Below, piece by piece: positions 56,601-64,000 of a DNA stretch of 64,000 nucleotides (position 1 is its first letter; every line of letters begins with the position of its first letter). This DNA comes from Sclerurus mexicanus. Lineage: Eukaryota > Chordata > Aves > Passeriformes > Furnariidae. Both the position numbers and the translations under genes were made by a program. The stretch lies in NCBI GenBank assembly GCA_013396755.1, contig VWZF01004054.1, positions 949,001 through 1,013,000 of the forward strand, read 5' to 3'. Under the pieces are notes generated by a model. The model was not told the DNA's origin and made no database searches. It was given only the letters and a program-made list of their open reading frames with translations.

Positions 56601-59600
56601 GTTGTAAAGGTCTAGTGTCATTGTGACAGTTCTGTAGGTAAAATTATTTTAGCACTTAGTAGAATATAAAGGAAGCATTACTTTTTTAGAAAATATATTA
56701 ATTTTATTAGTTGTTTAAATTGAATAAACTAATTGTTTATATCTACTGTATGGTGATTTGATTGGGATGTAGCTGTGTTGCAGGACAACTTCCCTGTTAA
56801 TGTTTTACTTTTTTTTTAAACTATTTGTGTGAAGAAGCTGTAGAGAGGAAAGCAATCTAAAATCTTTGAGATGAGTGCTGCAGATAAAGGCTGTGGCTGC
56901 TGCTTTGGGGCTCTGTTAAGTGTCTGCAGTTTCAGTGCACTGCTGTAGCTGCTGTTACCTTTTGTGGCATTGTTTTTGAAACGAGTGTTTCTTCTAAAGT
57001 CTTTCGGCTCCTCGTGGCCTTATATCCCCCTGAGGGGAAACTATGCTCTTTGCTCAGAATTTAAAGCTTGTTTTGGAAAGCCTTGGTGAAGAATGTTTTT
57101 TACAGCCTGTATCTATTTCACTTCCTCTTTTGTTGGCTGGGGTAGACAGACACTGCCTTGGCATGAGGATATGCTTAAAATCTTTCATTGTGCTAAGTGC
57201 CAAAGACTCAGTCTAGAATATGCATTCTACAAGTGGGTTGTTATCTGCAGGGTTATTTTGCACAGGGGAAAAAGGTTGTAGCAGGGATGAAAAATCTGTT
57301 GTGATGTAGAGGAGAAAGGGCCTCCCCACAGGTCTGTCATCCTGGTATATAGAAACCCCTCACGTTAAACTGAGCTGTAAAACTTCTCATGGGCCTTTTT
57401 GGATGCCAGCAGTATGATGAAGCTCAAAGTAAAGAAGAAAAATCCATTAAACACAGAGATATTTCTATAACTGTGTTAGTTATGTAGGATATGAGGAGGA
57501 TGTAATGAAAAGAGTGACTCCTGGCCTTGCAGTTCAGAGAGAGAGCAGGATGGATGTAATGGGCTGAAAGGTGGATCCATGTAGGAGAGGTGCTTTTGAG
57601 TTTAGACCTGGAGAAGGTGCTGAGGTGCAGATTTCTGAGTTATTTATGGTGTGTCTCACTTCCTTGCAATACAGGGAGAACCCACTTGTGATAGAAAACA
57701 TGATTCCATGGGCACAGTGAGAGACATCTCTAATTGGGGACCTCATTATTGGTTAATAGGTGCTCATGAATGGAAAGGGTGATGGGTATCAAGGTAGGGA
57801 ACTGAGCACTAATGTGTGTGGGTTTTTTCTTGTCTCTCCAAACCCACCTAGAGTTTTGCTGTCTTGTCAAATGGCCTCTGCTGGTGAAAACTGTGGTGTG
57901 CTGTGAAACCACAGCCACTCCTGACAGATCCATTTTTCATGAAAGTGGCTCCAGGCAGACTTGGAAAGGAGCTAATCTGATTTAGGATTTGCTGTCGTGC
58001 TGTCCATGGTGTGGAAAGTTCTGTGGAGTGTGTATATCACTGTCCTGGGTTTCATTCCTTTTTTAAATACAGAAATCAAAATGTATGAAGGAATTAAGAC
58101 TGAATCTTCAAATGCATAAGTTGAGAGGGTTGCCATTAAAATCTCTTTGCAGTGTGAACTTGCTCGCATTGTACATGTTGTCTTTTACTAAGCAATAACT
58201 TTGTAATTGTAGTCTGCCTGAATTAACTTTCATCTGAGAAAGTGAACATCAGAGACATTTGTTTCACTTCTTGCTTTATGGTTGCATAGTCTGTTTTATT
58301 TGCCTTTTGAAAATATTGCCCTTAAGCTCTTTGGTTTATTTCTGTTACCACTGAAATACATGTGACTAGAATTAGGGTATGCTGAGTTCTTTGGAAATTA
58401 CTTTTTCCTTAGAGTGTGTGGAGATTGCCCAGAAGTTCCACTGGTATAATTTCAGTGTGTCTTTGTCACTTGGACTTTTTCTGAATGAGCAGAGACTGTT
58501 AGGAATGATCTACTGACAGGCTGCTCCAGGCTATGGGAATGAGCCACAAAGTTTATGTAGCCAACTGGATTTTCAGTTGCTTGGATGACATTCACTTGTG
58601 TGAATAATGACGTGGCATCTTGCTGGGCAGGGATTATTAAACTGAAGAATTGTTTGCAGATGCAGGTTCTGAGTGCAGTTACAGAAAGTAATCTTAGGTT
58701 TCACAAATATTTTAGAAATTGTATTGCTAGTAATTTTTACAAATGGCACTGTGCAGCTCTGGAAAAGCCTACGTAAATATTTTATTAGTAGCTCTGTAAC
58801 ATATTAGATTTCCATTTGCTGAAAGCATCTGGCAGGGGACACGAGTCTTGTTTGAATGAATGTTTTATGCTTAGCCTTTTAAAAAAAATTAGAGGGAGAC
58901 TCCTTTCTTTAATGAAACCATCAACTATGTTACTGCTTCTACAAGGAAGGTTAAAAATTATAAGCAATTTTTCCCCAAAGAATTGCACAATGAAATATGG
59001 GATGAGATAAAGGTTTTATTGGTGTTCAGCTGGGTTCACATGCCTTGTGTGCTTGTGGCTTTTCTTCCCATGAATAAGATTACCTGGGTCTCATGAATGA
59101 GGCTGCCTTCCCAGGCTTTTGCTTGCAAAATATTTGTTTCAACTTAATATCTTACATTTTGTTCAAGTTCTATCTTATTGAAGAATTACCTAATATTTTT
59201 AATTTAAAAAACTTACTCGGGTTCCATTTATGTGAAGTCAGTCAGTGTTTTAAAGAAGGGATATTCTAAAGAGCACTGTCTGCACAGCAGCTTGTATTAT
59301 ATATTTTTAAACAGTACGATTTTATAATTGTTACTTGCTTAAGTGCTGTGCAGGGCTGGAAATAAACACAAGATGTTATCATAAATAATAACACCTTCGA
59401 CAAACACACAACATTTACGTGTGTGCCAACATGCCTATGTGTCTTAAAACCAAACTAAAAGACAAATCCCAAAACATTGACAAGGGGTAGGCTGGAGTGG
59501 GATTGCTTCTTATTCAGGTGAGGAATGAGTTGGGGAAAAAATTGTTATGGCTGAGATGGCAAGAGAAAAACACGCTCTGTGCACTGGGCTGAAGCTGTAG

Positions 59601-62600
59601 AAGACAGAAACCCCTTGAAGGGCTTGGGATACTTATAGCTCTGTAGGTGACACAATCTTGGGGAAAGGATATTTCATTTGGGCTGGGTGTCATATGCTGC
59701 AATTAACACCTTCACAATTTAACATGCATGTGTGTGTATCACCCGCATGTTTAGCTATGACCAGTGAGTTGATTTCCAATCTTGCATTGTGCAGAGCAAA
59801 ACCACATTGTAGTAGTTTTTATTCTTTACTGAATTTGAAGCACAGGACTTAATTTGCTCATTTTCTTTCTTATTTCACAGCAAATCACTGATCTAAAAAA
59901 AGAAAATTTCAACCTGAAGCTTCGTATCTATTTTCTGGAGGAGCGAATGCAGCAGAAGTTTGATGGTCCCACTGAAGAAATATATAAAATTGTATGCTTT
60001 TAGATGATTTATATCATTTAGATCATTCAAAGAACTCTGTCTTTTTGTAGAGTTTGTTTTGTGGGGAGGTTGCTTGTTTCACTTAACTTCTGAGTCTTTT
60101 TTGTTCTTGGAAATGATATCTATCAGCTTCCAGGCCAAGGAGTTCTTTGTACAATTATATCATGAGAGGTTTTCTCAGGCTATAACAAAATAATTATAAG
60201 ATTGTTAAAAACCTCTAGAGCTGATACAGTCGGGTTTTGAAAAGAAAACATCTTGTAGCTTAAAGAAAAATTAATCTACACTTTGCCTATAACTTTTGGG
60301 TCAGGTGATCTCTGAGCTCTCTCCAGACACTTTCATTCTTTTGTCATAGAACATTGAGCTGAAAGTTGAGATAGAAAGTCTGAAGCGTGAACTGCAGGAG
60401 AGAGAGAAACTGCTCATCAAGGCCTAGTAAGTACCAGAATGTTTCTTGGTGTCCATTACTTAGGGTTTGTTTCTATTTGTTTTTTCCTAGTGCTTTAGGA
60501 ATAGGAGGATCTAAAATAGTATTTTAAGGGTACTTACTTAGAAATGTCTGGTTTAAAACTAATCCAGGCTGACAGTGGCTGACAGCAGTTGCAGTAGAAT
60601 TTTCTTTGTTCTCCTGGTGACCAGATCAGTTTTTGTTTGGTCTTTCCGGGTAGCTCAAGGGATGTCGCTGGGCTTTGAAAGGAACCTTGCACAGGGTCAT
60701 AATAGCAAGCAAAATTTAGGGATCAGCCATCAACAAGAGGTCATTTGGTATGCAATGGGATTTCTGTCTGTGTTGTTGCCTTTCAGCAAGGCAGTTGAAA
60801 GCTTGGCCCACGGTGGTGATGCTGAAGTGCAGCGTGTGAAAGAGGCCCAGAAGAAGATGCAAGAGATGGAAGAAATGCTGACCAGCAGAATAAACCTTCT
60901 GGAAGAGGTGAGCTGAAGGAATAGTGAGGAATCGGTGCTGTCTTTGAAGTGTTGTCTGATATCTGATGTTATGATCTACCTGTGTTTTCATAATGTCTTT
61001 TTTAATTCCTTGCTCCCTGTGTTTGAGACAGTTTATTCCTGTATTTATAGTTGAGCCATTGCTGATAGAGGAGAATTGTTTCATGTTTCCCCATTTTTTA
61101 GTGTCAAGGCAAAAAAACATTCTTTGTATGAATAGCACGATTCCTCCGAGGCAAGGAGAAGTTCAGTTCCTTGTGGAGAACAAATTTGATATTGGATAGT
61201 CTGTGCTGGAAGTGTTTGTGCAGAGTTCTAGAAACACAGCAGCTTGTGGTTGGTTCGCATCATTGACTGAGTACGTTTCTCTGGAGAAATGGGATTTTGT
61301 AGCTGTGTTTGAGAGGGATCCATGTCTGGTGCTCTTTCTGTGCATAAATAGAAATGACACAAGTGACCTCTGAGATTAATATTCTTCTTATGAATGTGAA
61401 CACTGCAGTGTGGTGTTAGTCACTGGTTTACACAGCACCTTGTAATTATATAGAGCCAGGGAATGCTAACTAGGATTAATTTCCTTCAGAATTCTTGACT
61501 GACAGATGAATGTTGGCAGAACAGCTTTTTAGGAGAGGGGCTGAGTTCAGTGGTGAAGGAGCTTTTCCTCCCCCTCTCCTGAAGGAATTACTTTTACTTT
61601 GAACTTGCAGGTGAGAGGGGAATTACTTATTAGGCTACAAGGGGACTTTTATTTCATAGAAAGCAAAATTGGGTGAGCACAGGAGGGAAGCTTAAAATAT
61701 AAAAATGAAAATCTGAAAGAAATTTGATGTGGTGTAAGGCAAGTGTAGTTCCTTTTTGGTGTTCCCTGTCTCTGTGAGTTGGGTCGCCCAGAGGAAGCTG
61801 GCTGAAATCTCTGGGTCTTATCTCCGTTTCTGCTGCTGTTCAAGAGAAAAATGTCTGGTTCATACTTTATCAATTCTTGCAAAATATTATAAATGATGGT
61901 GGGAAGAGTTCCAATTAGCTACAGTGAGCCTGGGAATATTAATTTTATTGAATATAAAAGCCCTCCTTTAACCTTTTTAATTTAAGTGTAGCAATTTATT
62001 ATGACAGAGGGAAGACAGTGGGACAGAACCAAATTATAATAGCTAAATCTAAAATCATAGCATAGGGGCACTTTTCTTTCCAATTCTGCTATCAGTCAGG
62101 GTATTTCTTTTATTTCTTTGAAACAAATTTCCCTCCTTTCTGTACCACAGAAAATGGATTAATCTTGAAAACGCAGACACAAAGTTCAGAGGCATTTGTA
62201 AAGTGATTGAGATACTTGGTCAAAGTTCCTAAATTAATCATCCTGACATATGTTTGGTAGAAAAAACTTCAATATGGGAAAAATTTCATGAGCATTTTGC
62301 TCTTATAGGCATCAGGATTGTTTGGTTTTGTTATTTTTTTTAATTACAGAATCTTAAAGCTGCCCAAGAAGATGTGGAAAAAGCTGTTGCAAGGACAGAG
62401 AAGGAGAAAGCTCTGAGAGTTGCAGCTGAGCAGAAACTTTCTTCAATTATGAATGCCCCAGCCAAGGATGTGGATATGGTTACAGCAGCTGAGAAAGACA
62501 GGTCAGAACTGTTGCCAGGGATGTTTCTTTTTTGCTTGCTTTAAAGTTACACCTCATTTGTGGTTCTCTGGAGGGAGCAGGAGTTATGAAAGTCCTCCCC

Positions 62601-62885
62601 TAAATTTTACAAGTGTTGTCTGGAATCTTCACCTAGTAAAGTTGTCTGCAAGATTTATTGCTATGAATGATGAATTGATGGTAGATGATGCAAGATTAAT
62701 GTTAAAAATCTTATAATTTTAGACTTATAGAGCAACTGAATCTGTCACTGAAAAGTAAAGAAGCTCTAATTCAACACCTCGAAGAGGAAAAGTCTAAGAG
62801 TGGATCTTATGATGGGAACTTACCAGCAGAGAAAATCAGAGAACTTACCGTTGCTTTGAGGCTTGAAAAAGATAGTGAGATAGAG
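53632..62885 (+). CDS. CDK5RAP2: CDK5RAP2 (CEP215), N-terminal 272 codons, exons 1-8, partial
   Basis: Eight exons join in frame (53632-53684, 54467-54534, 56076-56146, 59881-59991, 60350-60426, 60787-60907, 62350-62501, 62723-62885). The CM1 motif spans about residues 59-101, with [18 protein letters not shown] the recognisable core. Heptad-rich coiled coil follows ([38 protein letters not shown]). These match what I recall of human CDK5RAP2 closely. Family knowledge: a pericentriolar protein that binds and activates gamma-tubulin ring complexes through CM1; human mutations cause primary microcephaly (MCPH3). The full protein is about 1,900 residues, so over 1,600 lie beyond the window. The chosen start, [13 protein letters not shown], resembles the human N-terminus (MxDLxxEDxTxP pattern). 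Confidence 0.96.
53718..53739. other. assembly gap (22 N)
   Basis: A run of unknown bases separates the exon 1 contig from a GGAT array. Single ambiguous bases also occur at 53513 and 54460. Confidence 1.
53740..54158. repeat. duplicated block, copy B (GGAT array plus unique flank)
   Basis: Repeats 53094-53512 at constant offset without a difference that I can see, including the non-repetitive 340 bases after the array. After 54158 it continues into unique DNA leading to exon 2. It starts at the gap edge inside the microsatellite, as expected when an assembler breaks at a repeat and fails to merge overlapping contig ends. Confidence 0.85.
54467..54534 (+). CDS. CDK5RAP2: CDK5RAP2 exon 2
   Basis: Acceptor ccgcag ends at 54466 and donor gtaagg starts at 54535. 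It encodes 22 full codons ([20 protein letters not shown] and GE) plus the split codons at each end. This is a low-conservation N-terminal segment, upstream of CM1. A 24-bp repeat with donor-like sites follows in the intron. Confidence 0.85.
54576..54647 (+). repeat. 24-bp minisatellite, three units
   Basis: The units start at 54576, 54600 and 54624, each cctcagccctgtgggggt followed by aaaacc; the third is diverged. Each unit contains ggGTAAAA, a plausible splice donor. The first two (GT at 54592 and 54616) preserve the reading frame from exon 2. Confidence 0.85.
54940..55250 (-). repeat. CR1 LINE 3' region, antisense
   Basis: The longest CR1 copy in the window. The + strand reads cagaatggtttgggttggaa, gggacattaaagatcatctc, gtgggcagggacaccttcca, gacacttccagggatgggg, gcttctctgggaaaacctgt, then ctgccagttcgaagccatca and cccttgtcctgtcccctcc. 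Good preservation suggests a fairly young copy. Confidence 0.93.
56076..56146 (+). CDS. CDK5RAP2: CDK5RAP2 exon 3
   Basis: Acceptor tctag ends at 56075 and donor gtaagc starts at 56147. It encodes [18 protein letters not shown] and the first CM1 residues KDYEN. It ends in phase 0. Confidence 0.93.
56147..59880 (+). other. CDK5RAP2: CDK5RAP2 intron 3
   Basis: 3.7 kb, donor GTAAGC, acceptor tatttcacag. AT-rich with poly-T/A runs. I saw no exon, CR1 or other structured element. Confidence 0.85.
59881..59991 (+). CDS. CDK5RAP2: CDK5RAP2 exon 4 (CM1 core)
   Basis: Exactly 37 codons, phase 0 to 0, acceptor ttcacag and donor gtatgc. It carries most of the CM1 motif ([18 protein letters not shown] then LEERMQQKF), the part that in the human protein binds the gamma-tubulin ring complex. 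Confidence 0.98.
59992..60349 (+). other. CDK5RAP2: CDK5RAP2 intron 4
   Basis: 358 bases, donor GTATGC, acceptor ttgtcatag. Nothing further was seen in it. Confidence 0.9.
60350..60426 (+). CDS. CDK5RAP2: CDK5RAP2 exon 5
   Basis: 25 codons plus two bases ([20 protein letters not shown], then LLIKA), donor gtaagt. Begins the coiled coil. The split codon gives Tyr, where I recall Ser in the human sequence. Confidence 0.97.
60427..60786 (+). other. CDK5RAP2: CDK5RAP2 intron 5
   Basis: 360 bases, donor GTAAGT, acceptor gcctttcag. It contains an open frame running into exon 6, which I take as chance. Confidence 0.9.
60787..60907 (+). CDS. CDK5RAP2: CDK5RAP2 exon 6
   Basis: Completes the split codon and then 40 codons ([20 protein letters not shown] ... 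[11 protein letters not shown]), donor gtgagc. Coiled-coil segment, phase 0 at the end. Confidence 0.97.
60908..62349 (+). other. CDK5RAP2: CDK5RAP2 intron 6
   Basis: 1.44 kb, donor GTGAGC, acceptor ttaattacag. AT-rich; no feature recognised. Confidence 0.88.
62350..62501 (+). CDS. CDK5RAP2: CDK5RAP2 exon 7
   Basis: 50 codons plus two bases ([20 protein letters not shown] ... VTAAEKD), donor gtcaga. The donor is the weakest of the gene's eight, but the next exon joins perfectly in frame and in sequence family (KDRLIEQL). Confidence 0.95.
62502..62722 (+). other. CDK5RAP2: CDK5RAP2 intron 7
   Basis: 221 bases, donor GTCAGA, acceptor taatttttag. A short AT-rich intron. Confidence 0.9.
62723..62885 (+). 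CDS. CDK5RAP2: CDK5RAP2 exon 8 (last in window)
   Basis: Completes Arg and then 54 codons ([20 protein letters not shown] ... [10 protein letters not shown]), donor gtgagg at 62886, phase 0. Coiled coil. The following exon is not found before the window ends. Confidence 0.97.
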
Positions 62886-64000
62886 GTGAGGAAACTGCCT
62901 GAACAGTTATATGTTACGAATCTCATCTAGGGTAGGATTTTAAAGGTTTTGTGCATGACAATGTGAATGACCTAAGCCAGTTTTTAAAATTATCATTTCC
63001 TCCTTCCTTCTCCATTTCCTTACCATTCATTGGTTATACTGTGGTTTGGTGGGCAATATTAACTTTTATTATCCATTCATTCAATGAGCGGTTGTTTCCC
63101 ATTGACTTTATGCCTGTGTTATAGATACTGTGCAATTGCTTTGCAGAAGTATATAGTAAGGAAATACTAGATGTTAATAGATCCCTCGCTGGATGACATA
63201 ACTGCTGTAAAAGTTAAGAATGTCACTGGAGAGTTTGTTCTTGGGAAGTGTCTACTGTTATGGTGTGGAAAAAAGCTGTGGTAAGGGAGGTAGGCATAAA
63301 AATTCTCATGAAATAAAGTGAAAGTTTAGCCTTTAGCTTACAAAAGGTGCACGAGTCAGACTTATTTCACTTGGCTCTTCAACAGGAAGGCAGATATCCT
63401 GAAAGCTGGAATGTAGACACAGTCTTGAGGCTTGTTGTCTTTTTTTCTTTTTCCCCATTGGTTATTCAAACAAGAAATTAAAGCTGGCAGAATCAGGAGA
63501 GTTGGCCATGGAGGCTGTCAGGCTCCTGAGAAATGTTCCTTCTGTTTTGTTTTGGGACTTACTCTTGCTCAGTACTTACACTGTATTTATGTCAAGAATA
63601 GATGAGAACCTTCAACAACTGGACTGATTAGTGCAATTATAATTTTTCACTCTGGGTGGTCTTGCAATTATATCAGTGTGTGTCAGAAAAAAACACCATG
63701 GTTTCACAAGAGTGTTTGTGTGTCAAGGTGGAAACAGTGTCATCTTTAATTACTTCACAGGAGGTGGACAGCCTGCATGATTTGGGATGCAGTACTGGAG
63801 AAAAAAATGCGATAAACAGCTTTGCACAACTCTTTTTATATGTGATTGCTTTTTTAAAACAAATAATTCTGTAACCTCCCCAGGGAAAAGTGCTAATTAA
63901 AATCTGCCTCGACAAAAGCATCTTGCTGCCAAAGATAAATGTCACATAAAAATGCACCTTTATTAACTCAGCAAGTACAGTTGTCCTGTCTCCTGAAAGA
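62886..64000 (+). other. CDK5RAP2: CDK5RAP2 intron 8 (partial)
   Basis: Runs to the window edge. One acceptor-like tcacag at 63755-63760 precedes an open frame that lacks a donor and does not resemble the expected next coiled-coil residues. No other feature was seen. Confidence 0.85.

Noticed and set aside
60575..60916. Extended frame before CDK5RAP2 exon 6
   Set aside because: The upstream part is intron 5, with a good acceptor at 60786; the frame match is chance.
63755..63874. Possible CDK5RAP2 exon 9 after an acceptor-like tcacag
   Set aside because: The open frame (starting EVDSLHDLGC) lacks a donor, reaches a stop, and does not resemble the coiled-coil residues that follow in the human protein.

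Overview
This window is vertebrate nuclear DNA, almost certainly from a bird. It carries spliced genes with GT-AG introns, and scattered CR1 LINE 3' ends (including copies ending in the typical avian 'gattctatga' tail) are the only interspersed repeats I could recognise. The two protein-coding genes both lie on the + strand: MEGF9 (3' part) followed by CDK5RAP2 (5' part). I recall the same neighbours in the same relative orientation in human 9q33, so the synteny looks conserved. The species cannot be named from the sequence.

Layout: bases 1-260 are very CpG-rich and probably lie beside MEGF9 exon 1, which I do not find in the window. Bases up to 24136 are the large first MEGF9 intron. Five coding exons follow (24137-24338, 36915-37054, 40505-40648, 41530-41802, 45622-46076). 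They encode five laminin-type EGF repeats, a Ser/Thr-rich stalk, one transmembrane helix and the conserved cytoplasmic tail. A long 3' UTR runs to a polyadenylation region near 50.5 kb. About 3 kb of intergenic DNA (one CR1 fragment, a GGAT tetranucleotide array) leads to the CpG-rich start of CDK5RAP2. Eight coding exons of CDK5RAP2 (53632-62885, 272 codons) follow, containing the CM1 gamma-tubulin-complex-binding motif and the start of the coiled coil. The gene continues beyond the window.

The two genes are not known to act together. MEGF9 is a membrane protein of uncertain function; CDK5RAP2 organises microtubule nucleation at centrosomes. No prokaryotic feature, mobile-element gene, CRISPR array or unknown multi-gene system is visible.

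The points most worth a second look are: (1) an apparent false duplication of about 419 bp around CDK5RAP2 exon 1, next to an N-gap; (2) a strong-context uORF overlapping a YY1-type site in the CDK5RAP2 5' UTR; (3) a 24-bp minisatellite after CDK5RAP2 exon 2 that repeats frame-preserving cryptic splice donors; (4) a CR1 end that abuts, and probably supplies the branch point of, the MEGF9 exon 2 acceptor; (5) a decayed, GC-rich, retrocopy-like reading frame in the last MEGF9 intron that I could not identify; and (6) a paired MEF2/E-box cluster in intron 1.
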